A stretch of DNA of 64,000 bases. It comes from JAWKWH01 sp965204295 (GTDB lineage Bacteria; Pseudomonadota; Alphaproteobacteria; Rhizobiales; Rhizobiaceae). The first letter of the stretch is position 1. Every line of letters begins with the position of its first letter. Positions 7,952-16,855 of this stretch are shown in pieces. The DNA is taken from assembly GCA_965204295.1 (NCBI GenBank), contig OZ241973.1, forward strand, positions 868,001-932,000, given 5' to 3'. A program made the translations under genes and the position numbers. The notes below the pieces were generated by a model. That model had not been told where the DNA came from. It saw only the letters and a program-made list of their open reading frames with translations, and did no database searches.

Positions 7952-9255
7952 ATGCGATGATGGCGAAAGGCCGAAACTCCCGTCCATGCTCCGCATCGCC
8001 GCAATCGGACGCCGGACTAAACGAGGCCGGACCCTGTGAATCCGTTTGCGGTCAGCCGTGCGCCGGCCTAAACGAGGCGTTGTCGCAGGAAGGCGCCGGA
8101 GAGAAAGAATGAACCCGTTGAAATCGCCCCCTGCCCTTCTGCTGTTGGCGGGTCTTTTTTCCATCGACGCCCATGCCGGGGCCGTAAGCCCGGACCTTCA
8201 TTCAGGAATGCGGGGCGGCGACGACCGCGCAGTGCGGTCTTCCGACGGCGGGGCTTCCCGGCCCGATGGGATCGATTGCATGTCAAACCCTGAACGCTGT
8301 GTTCATAAAGCGGCCTGGTATCAGGATCGGGATAATTCAATGAGCCCTGTTTCAACTGAAGATGGGGTTGGGGCTGCGATGGCGACCTTTTGGACTTTGA
8401 ATGGCTTTAGTCAAGGAATTCAAGTCTGCCCTGGAGTTTATTTAGCTACAGCCCACGGAGTTTTGGATAATCCACTAAAAGCGAGAAAAGCAATAAGAGG
8501 GCCTCTTCAAAACTCAGTTACAGTTGCTGCTTATCCTATAAATCCAGAGAATGTGACAAGGGCCAGCCAAAGTGACTCTCAGTTTGTGTCTCCCACAATA
8601 GGAAATCCTTCTGCGTGGCGTGATCCTTCTACAGATTATGTTTTTGTAAGATTAGATAAAGCTATTAGGCCAAATAATTTTGTAAGACCTTTAAGAAGTT
8701 CAGATCAAAGATTGATTGATGCTTCGAGAAGTGGTAAAATAGATGTTCATCTTTATAGGCCACAAACCAGGTTTAATACTGATTCAAATGGAACTCCCGA
8801 TTTTAATTCACAAACATTAAGTCAGCAAACTGCTAATGACGTTGCAGCACTTTATCAACAACCAATGAGAGTTAATGAGCCTTGTAAAAAATTATTTGAT
8901 CCGAGTTATTCTTTGTTGATAGGTTCAAATTGCCCAACAGAGCAAGGTGTTTCAGGAAGTTCATATGTTATTAACTCCAATAACGAAAATTATTTATTAG
9001 GTTTACATATAAGTGGCGATCCAAACTCATATGAAAAATTCTCTGATGATAGTGTACCAAATGGCTTTATTCAGTCTTCTCATTTTTGTGAAGACTATGA
9101 ATCAGTATGCGGCCAACCCTGTGCTGAATTGGATGAGGTGCTGCCGCAATAGGGCCGATGGCGTCTCGACAAGGCATGGATAAGGAGCCAATCCGAATTC
9201 CCGTCAGGGCGCGAACCCGGTTCGTCGTTCTCCCGACGCTCGTTCGGGTTTCCGG
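7952..9255. repeat. Tandem mosaic unit, copy B
   Basis: Second direct copy. Shared segments are 7967-8383 (leader and N-terminal coding region), 9072-9152 (identical to 7384-7464) and 9183-9255 (identical to 7501-7573). The core 8384-9071 is AT-rich (8941-9000 has 17 G+C of 60 by count) and diverged from copy A. The unit ends 20 bases before the stop codon of convergent dprA. Confidence 0.9.
8109..9152 (+). CDS. Secreted trypsin-like serine protease, mosaic copy B
   Basis: A 347-residue paralogue of the upstream protease. Signal peptide 1-23 and residues 1-92 differ from copy A at only three positions (39, 41, 85), and the last 27 residues are identical. The core keeps the putative triad His116 (TAHG), Asp176 (STDYVF) and Ser282 (GVSGSS). 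Core sequence is otherwise well diverged, with conserved islands such as QVCPGVYL and STDYVF. ATG 8109 has a well-placed GGAGAG (CCGGAGAGAAAGAATG), a better site than copy A has, so B may be translated more strongly. The core uses AT-rich codons (TTA, AGA, AAT), unlike every neighbouring gene, which suggests foreign origin. Substrate and biological role are unknown. Confidence 0.75.
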   Translation: MNPLKSPPALLLLAGLFSIDAHAGAVSPDLHSGMRGGDDRAVRSSDGGASRPDGIDCMSNPERCVHKAAWYQDRDNSMSPVSTEDGVGAAMATFWTLNGFSQGIQVCPGVYLATAHGVLDNPLKARKAIRGPLQNSVTVAAYPINPENVTRASQSDSQFVSPTIGNPSAWRDPSTDYVFVRLDKAIRPNNFVRPLRSSDQRLIDASRSGKIDVHLYRPQTRFNTDSNGTPDFNSQTLSQQTANDVAALYQQPMRVNEPCKKLFDPSYSLLIGSNCPTEQGVSGSSYVINSNNENYLLGLHISGDPNSYEKFSDDSVPNGFIQSSHFCEDYESVCGQPCAELDEVLPQ

Positions 9256-9274
9256 GCCAGGAAAAGGCCGGCGC

Positions 9275-10414
9275 TCACGGATCGCGGGCGACAAGCGACA
9301 CGGCGCCGCCCGAATGGCGTTCCAGCCGGCCGGCCAGGTCCAGTTCGAGCAGGATCATGAAGACCTGCGCGGGGTGAAGCCCGGTATGGCGGATAATGTC
9401 GTCCTGCGACACGGGCGCCGGTCCAAGCGCCCGCGACACGATTCCGCGTTCGTCATCGTCAGGCGGGGACGTCGCCGTGAAATCGGGCGGTTCGGAAAAA
9501 AGATCCCGTTCGGGGACTGGTTTTCCGGTCAGGGGAGCGATTTCCCCGATGATATCCGCGACATCGGTCACCATCACCGCGCCATCCTTCAGCAACCGGT
9601 TGGTTCCGGCGGCGCGCGGGTCGAGCGGAGAACCCGGAACGGCGAACACGATCCTGCCCATTTCGCCCGCAAGCCGGGCGCTGATCAGCGATCCGGATCG
9701 CCCGGCCGCCTCGACCACCACGAGACCCAGCGACAATCCGGCGATCAGACGGTTGCGGCGAGGAAAGTCTTTCGCCCTCGATTCCCAGCCGAAGGGCATT
9801 TCGGTGATCAAGACGCCGGCTTTTGCCGGAATCTCGCGGTAAAGCGCTTCGTTTTCGGGCGGATAGGGCCTGTCGATCCCGCCCGCCAGAACCGCGACCG
9901 TGCCGTAAGCCAGCGCCGCTTCGTGAGCGGCCTTGTCGATCCCCCGCGCCAGCCCGGAAACGACGGAATGGCCGGATCGACCGAGCCCGGCGGCGATGTT
10001 TCGCGCCATGCGCGCGCCGGCGGCCGAAGAATTGCGCGATCCGACGACGGCGACAGCGGGAAGATCGAAGAGGCGCGGCTCGCCCATCATGGTCACGAGC
10101 GGCGGCGGCAGGTCCATGTGGGAGAGAAGAGCGGGATATTCGGCCTCGCCGATCGCGACCAGCCTTGCGCCGAACTTCGAGAGCGCTTCCAGTTCGGCTT
10201 CGGCCCTGGCGCGTTCCGGAATGACGACCTTTCGCTTTCCGCCGCCGTGAAGCGTCAGTTCGGGCAGCATTTCGAGCGCGACCCCGGCCGAGCCGAAGCG
10301 ATTGATCAGATCGCGAAACGCGGCCGGCCCGACATTGTCCGACCTGATGAGACGCAGCCATTGCAGCCGTTGCGTATCCGAGAGTCGCGGCGGTCCTTCG
10401 ACCGGCCGCTTCAA
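9275..10414 (-). CDS. dprA: DNA-processing protein DprA
   Basis: A 379-residue DprA/Smf protein that loads RecA onto incoming single-stranded DNA during transformation and recombination. An N-terminal helical region (LQWLRLIRSDNVGPAAFRDL) precedes the Rossmann-like core with VAVVGSRNSSAAG, SGLARGIDKAAHEAAL and FPRRNRLIAGLSLG. A C-terminal winged-helix region (SQDDIIRHTGLHPAQVFMIL) is DML1-like. The start is taken as TTG 10414: it overlaps the plsY stop as TTGA, has GGAG about 7 bases upstream, and an upstream start would run through plsY. In related genomes topA commonly follows dprA; here the protease repeat follows directly. Confidence 0.9.
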   Translation of the reverse strand: MKRPVEGPPRLSDTQRLQWLRLIRSDNVGPAAFRDLINRFGSAGVALEMLPELTLHGGGKRKVVIPERARAEAELEALSKFGARLVAIGEAEYPALLSHMDLPPPLVTMMGEPRLFDLPAVAVVGSRNSSAAGARMARNIAAGLGRSGHSVVSGLARGIDKAAHEAALAYGTVAVLAGGIDRPYPPENEALYREIPAKAGVLITEMPFGWESRAKDFPRRNRLIAGLSLGLVVVEAAGRSGSLISARLAGEMGRIVFAVPGSPLDPRAAGTNRLLKDGAVMVTDVADIIGEIAPLTGKPVPERDLFSEPPDFTATSPPDDDERGIVSRALGPAPVSQDDIIRHTGLHPAQVFMILLELDLAGRLERHSGGAVSLVARDP

Positions 10415-11013
10415 CCCTTTGCTCCGATTCGGGTTTCGGTTCCGGCGACGAGACGGGAGATATTGGCGCGGTGTCTGACGAACACGATGACGCCCATCGC
10501 CACGAACAGCCAGGCGACCGGCCCGTATCCCATGTAAAACAGACCGGCGGGCACGGCGACGACGGCGGCCAGCGCGGCCAGCGACGAGTACCGGGCGGCG
10601 GCGGCGACCGTGAGCCAGACCGCGCCGAAAACAAGCGCTCCCTGCCATGAAAGCCCAAGCAGCACGCCGAGATAGGTCGCCACGCCTTTCCCGCCTCTGA
10701 ACCCCAGCCACACCGGGAACAGGTGGCCGACAAACGCTCCGAAACCCGCGGCGACCGCCGCATGCATGTCGAACCAGGCGAGCGCCGCCAGCACGGGAAT
10801 CGCACCTTTCGCGGCATCGGCCAGCAGCGTCAGCGCGGCAAGGGCCCTGCTTCCCGTCCGCAACACGTTGGTTGCTCCGATATTGCCGGATCCGATCCGG
10901 CGGACATCGCCCTTGCCGCCGGCTCCGGCGATCAGAAACCCGAACGGAACCGATCCGCACAGATAGCCGCCGACCGCCGCCGACAAACCCGTCACCGTGA
11001 ACAATTCCGGCAT
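10411..11013 (-). CDS. plsY: Acyl-phosphate glycerol-3-phosphate acyltransferase PlsY
   Basis: A 200-residue inner-membrane enzyme that makes lysophosphatidic acid from acyl-phosphate and glycerol-3-phosphate. The three PlsY motifs are present: GSVPFGFLI (near residue 20), SGNIGATNVLR (near 43) and FRGGKGVATYLG (near 105), among several hydrophobic segments. Start at ATG 11013 (MPELFTV), preceded by AAAGGGGGC and 10 bases after the pyrC stop. It sits in a minus-strand operon pyrB-pyrC-plsY-dprA with overlaps or short gaps throughout. Confidence 0.93.
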   Translation of the reverse strand: MPELFTVTGLSAAVGGYLCGSVPFGFLIAGAGGKGDVRRIGSGNIGATNVLRTGSRALAALTLLADAAKGAIPVLAALAWFDMHAAVAAGFGAFVGHLFPVWLGFRGGKGVATYLGVLLGLSWQGALVFGAVWLTVAAAARYSSLAALAAVVAVPAGLFYMGYGPVAWLFVAMGVIVFVRHRANISRLVAGTETRIGAKG

Positions 11014-11023
11014 GGCGCCCCCT

Positions 11024-12313
11024 TTACTCGGTGGAGAACACCGTGCGCCCGGCGACCAGCGTTTGCAAGACCATGCCCTGCAACCGCGCGCCTTCGAACG
11101 CGGTGTTCTTCGAGCGCGACCGCAATTTCCGCTCCTCGACAACCCACGGCCTGTGCGGATCGACGACGATCATGTCGGCCGCGCTACCCGGCGCCAGCGC
11201 GCCTTTTTCCAGTCCGAGCAACCTGGCGGGAGCCGTGGACAATGTCTCGATCAGCCGCAACATCGTCACATCGCCGTTGTGATACAGGCGCAGCGCGACC
11301 GCCAGCAGCGTCTCAAGTCCGATCGCGCCATCCGCCGCGTCGGTGAAAGGCAGGCGTTTGGTGTCCACGTCCTGCGGGTCGTGGGACGAAACGATCAGAT
11401 CGACCGCGCCGTTTTTCAACGCCTCGATCATCGCAAGCCGGTCCTCCTCGGCGCGCAGCGGCGGCGAGAGCCTGAAAAAGGTGCGGTATTCGCCGACATC
11501 GTTCTCGTTGAGCGAAAGGTGGTTGATCGACACGCCCGCCGACACGTTTCCGCCGGTCTGCCTTGCGCGGGCAATCGCCTCGGCCGCCATCGCCGTCGAG
11601 ATTTTCGCGGCATGGTAGCGCCCGCCGGTCAGTTTCGCCAGCGCGAGGTCACGCTGCAACGGAATGATTTCCGCCTCGCGCGGAATGCCCGCAAGCCCCA
11701 GCCAGCTTGCAAAAAGCCCCTCGTTCATGACCCCGGAACCCGCCAGATCGCGATCCTGCGTCTCGTGCGCGACGACGGTGTCCAGATCGCGCGCATAGGT
11801 CAGCGCCCGCCGCATGACCAGCGAGTTGCCGACGGTCCCGCGGCCGTCGGTAAACATCACCGCGCCGGCTTCGCGCATCAGCCCGAATTCGGTCATCTCC
11901 CCGCCCTCAAGGCCCTTGGTGATGGCGGCGGCCGGATAAACGTTGACCGCCGCCGTCTCGCGCGCGGTCCTGAGCACGAATTCCACCAGCGCCACATCGT
12001 CGATCGCCGGCGACGTATCCGGCATCATCACCAGGGAGGTCACGCCACCGGCCGCGGCGGCGTGCGAAGCCGACGCGATCGTTTCGCGATGCTCGTTTCC
12101 CGGCTCGCCGATATGAACGCGCGCATCCACGAGACCGGGCGCGATCATGAGACCCGAACAATCGAAAACGTCGGCGCCCTCGGGGACGCCCTGATTGAGC
12201 GCATCGGCCCCGGCCGCCGCGATCCGGTCGCCCTCGACGATGACGGCGCCGATCTCGTCCAGCCCGCGGGACGGGTCGACAATGCGGGCGTGTCGAAAGA
12301 CCCGGACGGTCAT
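11024..12313 (-). CDS. pyrC: Dihydroorotase-like protein, probably catalytically inactive (PyrX-type)
   Basis: A 429-residue amidohydrolase-fold protein overlapping pyrB by ATGA. Active type I dihydroorotases carry DxHxH for the metal site and an SDH-type catalytic Asp. Here the first motif is DARVHIGEPG (residues 63-72), with the first His replaced by Arg, and the late motif is SSHDPQD (309-315), with Asp replaced by Ser. Histidines at 183 and 234 remain. Many bacteria have such non-catalytic homologues that serve as structural partners of aspartate carbamoyltransferase, and that is the likely role here. A second, active dihydroorotase would then be needed elsewhere in the genome. Confidence 0.88.
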   Translation of the reverse strand: MTVRVFRHARIVDPSRGLDEIGAVIVEGDRIAAAGADALNQGVPEGADVFDCSGLMIAPGLVDARVHIGEPGNEHRETIASASHAAAAGGVTSLVMMPDTSPAIDDVALVEFVLRTARETAAVNVYPAAAITKGLEGGEMTEFGLMREAGAVMFTDGRGTVGNSLVMRRALTYARDLDTVVAHETQDRDLAGSGVMNEGLFASWLGLAGIPREAEIIPLQRDLALAKLTGGRYHAAKISTAMAAEAIARARQTGGNVSAGVSINHLSLNENDVGEYRTFFRLSPPLRAEEDRLAMIEALKNGAVDLIVSSHDPQDVDTKRLPFTDAADGAIGLETLLAVALRLYHNGDVTMLRLIETLSTAPARLLGLEKGALAPGSAADMIVVDPHRPWVVEERKLRSRSKNTAFEGARLQGMVLQTLVAGRTVFSTE

Positions 12314-13275
12314 GCCGCGACGCCGTCCGGGTCGCGGCGGGGATCGAGCAGCGCCTCCATGACCGCCATCCGGACGGCCACGCCCATCTCGACCTGTTCC
12401 TCGATGACGCTTTGCGGTCCGTCGGCGATGTCGGAGGCGATCTCGACACCCCGGTTCATCGGGCCGGGGTGCATGACCAGCGCGTCGGACCGCGCATTCC
12501 CCAGTTTCTCGCCATCCAGTCCGAAGTAGCGGAAATATTCGCGCACCGAAGGCACGAACGATCCCTCCATGCGCTCCCGCTGAAGCCGCAGCATCATGAC
12601 GACATCGACGCCGGCGAGGCCGTCCGGCAAGCTGGTGAAGACCTCCGCTCCCATCTGCCCGATGCCGGTCGGAAGCAGGGTCGAGGGGGCGACGGCGCGC
12701 ACTCTCGCACCCAGGGCGTTGAGCAGAATGATGTTGGACCGGGCGACGCGCGAATGAAGGATATCGCCGCAGATGGCGACGGTCAGGCCGGGAATCGCGC
12801 CTTTGGCGCGGCGGATGGTGAGCGCGTCCAGCAATGCCTGGGTCGGATGCTCGTGAGCGCCGTCGCCCGCATTGATCACCGGACAGCCGACCTTTTGCGC
12901 CAGCAGCGCCGCAGCGCCGGCCGAAGCGTGACGAATGACCAGTATGTCGGGCCGCATGGCGTTGAGGGTCATCGCCGTGTCGATCAGCGTCTCGCCCTTT
13001 TTGACCGAGGAACCGGCGACCGCCATGTTCATGACATCGGCGCCGAGGCGCTTTCCCGCCAGTTCGAACGATGATTGCGTCCGGGTCGACGCCTCGTAGA
13101 ACAGATTGATCTGGGTGCGTCCCCGCAGCGTGGACGTCTTTTTGTCCGACTGTCTCGATATCGAAACCGCCGCGTCCGCGCGGTCGAGCAGCAGCGTGAT
13201 GTCGGCGGGAGAAAGATCGCGGATGCCGAGAAGGTGACGGTGAGGAAAAAGCGGGTAAGCTCGGTTCTCGGGCAT
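12310..13275 (-). CDS. pyrB: Aspartate carbamoyltransferase catalytic subunit
   Basis: A 321-residue enzyme that condenses carbamoyl phosphate and aspartate in pyrimidine synthesis. Key motifs are FYEASTRTQSSFE (carbamoyl-phosphate binding), HPTQALLDALTI and GDILHSRVARSN. Length fits the family. It is the first gene of the pyrB-pyrC-plsY-dprA operon, and its start faces aidB across about 150 bases that should hold both promoters. Confidence 0.95.
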   Translation of the reverse strand: MPENRAYPLFPHRHLLGIRDLSPADITLLLDRADAAVSISRQSDKKTSTLRGRTQINLFYEASTRTQSSFELAGKRLGADVMNMAVAGSSVKKGETLIDTAMTLNAMRPDILVIRHASAGAAALLAQKVGCPVINAGDGAHEHPTQALLDALTIRRAKGAIPGLTVAICGDILHSRVARSNIILLNALGARVRAVAPSTLLPTGIGQMGAEVFTSLPDGLAGVDVVMMLRLQRERMEGSFVPSVREYFRYFGLDGEKLGNARSDALVMHPGPMNRGVEIASDIADGPQSVIEEQVEMGVAVRMAVMEALLDPRRDPDGVAA

Positions 13276-13428
13276 GTCAGGCGCCTGCTATAGGGACGGT
13301 ATCGGCAATCCGCAAGCGCGATCGGGAACAACGCACGGAATTTTCGTCGCGCTTGCCGCCGACAATCGCTATGGTGCGCCGCGCACGCGCGAGGTGAACG
13401 GAATCGATAATGCGGCGGGACGGATCAG

Positions 13429-15057
13429 GTGAATCATGAAGTCGTAAACCAACCGCCATTGCTTGTCGGCGGCAACGCTTATCGCGACGATCCCCTGCTC
13501 GCGCGGATTTGCGCGCCGATGGCGGCGCCGGTGCGTGAAAGCATCGACAAGCACGGCCGGTTCATCCGGACAGCCGAAGCGCAGAACCTCGCACGCCTCG
13601 CGAACAGCGAAATTCCCCGGCTGAAAACCCATGATCGTCAGGGGCGCCGCATCGACCGGGTCGAGTTTCATCCCGCCTATCACGCTCTGATGCGCCGGTC
13701 GGTGAGCATGGGACTGCACTCATCGGTGTGGGATGAAAACAACGAGGAGGCCGGCATGCGCCACCGGGCGCGCGCGGCGAGATTCTATCTCACGGCGGAG
13801 CTTGAGTGCGGCCATTTGTGTCCGATCACCATGACCGGCGCCTCCCTCGCGGCCTTGATGGCCAGCGAGGCCCTGTTCCGGAAGTGGGCGCCGCGAATTG
13901 TCGCCCGCGAATATGATTCGAGCCATCGTCCACTCACCGAAAAGACCGGTTTGACGATCGGCATGGGCATGACCGAAAAGCAGGGCGGAACCGACGTTCG
14001 CGCCAATGCGACCCGCGCCGAACCCGCGGAAAACGGTTTGCACCGGATCGATGGACACAAATGGTTCATGTCGGCGCCCATGTGCGATGCGTTTCTGATT
14101 CTGGCGCAGGCCGTGGAGGGGCTTTCCTGCTTCCTCGTTCCGCGGATGCTGACGGCGGAGCGGAACAACGGGCTGGAAATCCAAAGACTCAAGGAAAAGC
14201 TGGGCAACCGCTCGAACGCATCCTGCGAAGTCGAGTTTCGCGGCGCGCTCGGGCAGATGGTCGGCGAGGCGGGCCATGGCGTCCGGACGATCATGGACAT
14301 GGTGACGCTGACGAGGCTCGATTGCGTCGTGGCATCCGCCGGCATCATGCGCGCGGCGTTGGCCGAGGCGGTGCATCATGCGCGGCATCGTTCCGTCTTC
14401 GGCAAAATGCTGGTCGATCAGCCGATCATGACAAGGGTTCTGGCGGACATGGCGCTCGACGTCGCCGCGGCCACCGCGCTTTCCTTCCGGCTGGCCAGAT
14501 CGTTCGACGAGGCGGCGAACAGCCGGGCGGAGGCGGCCTTCGCCCGGGCGATGACGCCGGCGGTGAAGTACTGGGTCTGCAAACTGGTTCCGGCGGTCGC
14601 CTATGAGGCGATGGAATGTCTGGGCGGAAACGGATATGTCGAGGAAGCGCCGATGGCGCGTTACTATCGCGAGGCGCCGCTCAACGCCATCTGGGAGGGG
14701 TCGGGAAATGTCATGGCGCTGGACATCCTGCGGGTTCTGGCCCGCGGCGGAGGGCTGTTCGACGAAGTGCTGGCGGGCATCGCCGACGACCTCGGCGACA
14801 AGGCCGGCGCCACGGTCGAAGTGCTGAGGGCGGCGGTCGAGGTCACGCGGAGCGACGAGGGGTCGGCCCGCATCCTGACCGAGCAGTTGGCGCTCGCCGC
14901 CGCCGCCGCCGAATTGAAGCGCCTGGGCATTGAACGGGTCGCGGATGCGTTCATCGACACCAGGCTTGGCGGGCAGTGGCGCGGCACATACGGCATGCTG
15001 GACGCGCGCCACGACGGAAACGCGATTATCGATTCGCTTTACGCTCCCGCGATATAG
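13429..15057 (+). CDS. aidB: AidB-like acyl-CoA dehydrogenase
   Basis: A 542-residue flavoprotein of the acyl-CoA dehydrogenase superfamily with AidB-type length and layout. An N-terminal extension precedes the core, with MTEKQGGTDVRAN and DGHKWFMSAP, the flavin region HARHRSVFGKMLVDQPIM, and the C-terminal signature LGGNGYVEEAPMARYYREA then WEGSGNVMALDILR. In E. coli, AidB is part of the adaptive response to alkylation damage and binds DNA; dehydrogenase activity there is weak. The start is GTG 13429; no stronger in-frame start is visible. Confidence 0.9.
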   Translation: MNHEVVNQPPLLVGGNAYRDDPLLARICAPMAAPVRESIDKHGRFIRTAEAQNLARLANSEIPRLKTHDRQGRRIDRVEFHPAYHALMRRSVSMGLHSSVWDENNEEAGMRHRARAARFYLTAELECGHLCPITMTGASLAALMASEALFRKWAPRIVAREYDSSHRPLTEKTGLTIGMGMTEKQGGTDVRANATRAEPAENGLHRIDGHKWFMSAPMCDAFLILAQAVEGLSCFLVPRMLTAERNNGLEIQRLKEKLGNRSNASCEVEFRGALGQMVGEAGHGVRTIMDMVTLTRLDCVVASAGIMRAALAEAVHHARHRSVFGKMLVDQPIMTRVLADMALDVAAATALSFRLARSFDEAANSRAEAAFARAMTPAVKYWVCKLVPAVAYEAMECLGGNGYVEEAPMARYYREAPLNAIWEGSGNVMALDILRVLARGGGLFDEVLAGIADDLGDKAGATVEVLRAAVEVTRSDEGSARILTEQLALAAAAAELKRLGIERVADAFIDTRLGGQWRGTYGMLDARHDGNAIIDSLYAPAI

Positions 15058-15238
15058 CGGGCGACCGCCGGAACGGCCGGCTTTTCGGATAGACATATTC
15101 GTCCACACCGGTATTCATGCAGCGCTCGCCTTTCGGCGCATGTTTGTCGGGCCTCCGCCTCGCGAATGACGCGGTCATCGCCGCCCTTCGTCGATAAACG
15201 GCGTTGCACACGCGCCGTGACCGCGGTCTTTGGGAGGT

Positions 15239-15742
15239 ATGGATATCGTTGTCCCGGCCTTCATCTCGGCCACGCTCGGTCTGATCGTGTTTTTCCTCGG
15301 TGCGTTCCTGACCCGGCGCGCGGGATTCTTGCGCGACTACAATATACCGGAACCGATCTCCGGCGGCCCCGCTCTCGCGGTGGTGTCTGAAACAGCGCTT
15401 TCGGTATTCCTCGCCATGTCGTTGATGAGCATGCAGCTCCGGACGCTGGCGAGCCTCGGCGGACCTCTTGTGGCGGTGCTGGCAATGCAAGTGGCGACAA
15501 CGGTGGTCTTCATCGGCTTTGTTGTGTTTCGCGCCGTCGGGCGGGGTTATCTCGCAGCCGTCCTGTCGGCCGGGTTCGCGGGTTTTGCTTTAGGAGCAAC
15601 GCCGACCGCAATCGCAAACATGATCGCGGCGACCAAGCGGTATGGCCCGGCGCCTTTGGCTTTCATCGTGCCGCCCCTGGTCTCGGCGTTTTTTGCCGAT
15701 CTCGCGAACGCCTTCGTCATCGGGGTTTTCGTGGGGCTTTGA
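15239..15742 (+). pseudogene. GltS-type sodium/glutamate symporter with large central deletion
   Basis: A 168-codon frame from ATG 15239 with GGGAGGT immediately upstream. Its first 45 or so residues match the GltS N-terminus (FLTRRAGFLRDYNIPEPISG). It then jumps directly to the C-terminal half (SVFLAMSLMSMQLRTL, then LGATPTAIANMIAATKRYGP, ending in VIGVFVGL). GltS proteins are normally 400 residues or more, so the middle membrane segments are missing while the frame is kept. It could still yield a short membrane protein, but transport is unlikely. Confidence 0.75.
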
Positions 15743-15743
15743 C

Positions 15744-16797
15744 ATGCGCCGGAAAAACCTTCCGGCGGCGTCTCCGACCGTCATCGCCGCGATCGGATCG
15801 CGGGGCATTCTCGACCCAGACGGGCTTGCGTCGGCGACGTCGGGAATCGTCGGTCGGCACTTCCGCAGTCGGGGCCGGTTTGCGATGCTGGCGGCGTCGG
15901 GGATGTTGCTTATGTGCGTGACGCTCGCCGCGTCGCCGCGGGGCGCTATCCGGCCGGGCGCCGGCGACGACCGCGCCCCGAGTTCTCGACGCCCTCCTTG
16001 ATCGCGATGCTCTTCGCCGCCGGCATGGGCGTCGAGCTTTTGTTCCGGGCGGTCGCGGAACCCCTGACCCACTATCGTCCCGGGTCGCAATTCATGGCCC
16101 CGCCCGTTGCCGCGCGGCAGGCGTCGCTTGCGACGAACTTCCACCGGGGCTTTCACGCTTGGGTCGTCTACGGCGCGACAGCGTTCTGCATCGCGTATTT
16201 CTCTTTCCGGCCCGGGACGCCGACGCCGGTAAGCGCGCCGGTCGAGCACCTGTTTCCGGGTGAACCCCGGGCGCGCGTCACGGGCCGGTTGTCGGACTTC
16301 ATGGCCATTGTCGCCATCGTGATCGGGGTCGGCGGCTCCATCGCCGCCGCAATCCCGCGCGGCTTCCGGATGCCCGCCTTCTTTCCGGGCGAGGTCACCG
16401 ACCGGTTTCGCGACCGGACGCCGACCTGCATGGTCCGGTGGATCGCCTGGGGCCTTTCGTTGGCGTTTTCGTCGCGCGTATCTCAAAGGGACGCACCATC
16501 CGGGAGTTCATTGTCGGCGTTCCGATGGCCCCTACCCTGTTCTCGGTTCTCCGGTTCGGTGCGTTTGGCGGAATCGGCCTCTACGATGTACCGCGCGGCA
16601 CGGGCGAGCTTCTTCAACCGACCAAAACGGATGTCGAGCGCGTGACCTTCGCACCGCTCGAACGCTTGCCGCTGACGACGCCGGCCACGCCGGTCGCCGC
16701 GTTCCTGTTTATCGTGACCCCGGTCGTGTCGGCGGCCTTCGTATCGGGCGCGTTTTCGACCGGGGGCGATCCGAACCCGCGCCGCGTATCCGCTTGA
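15744..16797 (+). pseudogene. Decayed BCCT-family betaine/carnitine/choline transporter
   Basis: Pieces of a BCCT carrier lie in order but in different frames. The first piece is an N-terminal part near 15880-15985 (LLMCVTLAASPRGAIR). The middle part, 15995-16430, includes MLFAAGMGVELLFRAVAEPL and FHAWVVYGATAFCIAYFSF. A later part after 16438 includes FVGVFVARISKGRTIREF. At least two frameshifts, near 15985 and 16430, separate them, and the C-terminal third is absent. BCCT carriers import compatible solutes. Loss here alongside a broken gltS suggests relaxed selection on this transport cluster. Confidence 0.7.
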
Positions 16798-16855
16798 TCC
16801 GGGGCGGGCCGCTCGTCCGTCGACCGGTCCGCGACGCGGGAAAGGCAATCAGCGC

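Noticed and set aside
6255..9255. Diversity-generating retroelement
   Set aside because: No reverse transcriptase, template repeat or adenine-limited substitution pattern is visible; the cores differ along their whole length.
10997..12529. 510-codon plus-strand frame across pyrC and pyrB
   Set aside because: Antisense to two overlapping minus-strand genes with clear motifs; composition is typical of a mirror frame.
13720..15108. 462-codon minus-strand frame opposite aidB
   Set aside because: Arg/His-rich antisense shadow of a well-supported acyl-CoA dehydrogenase gene.
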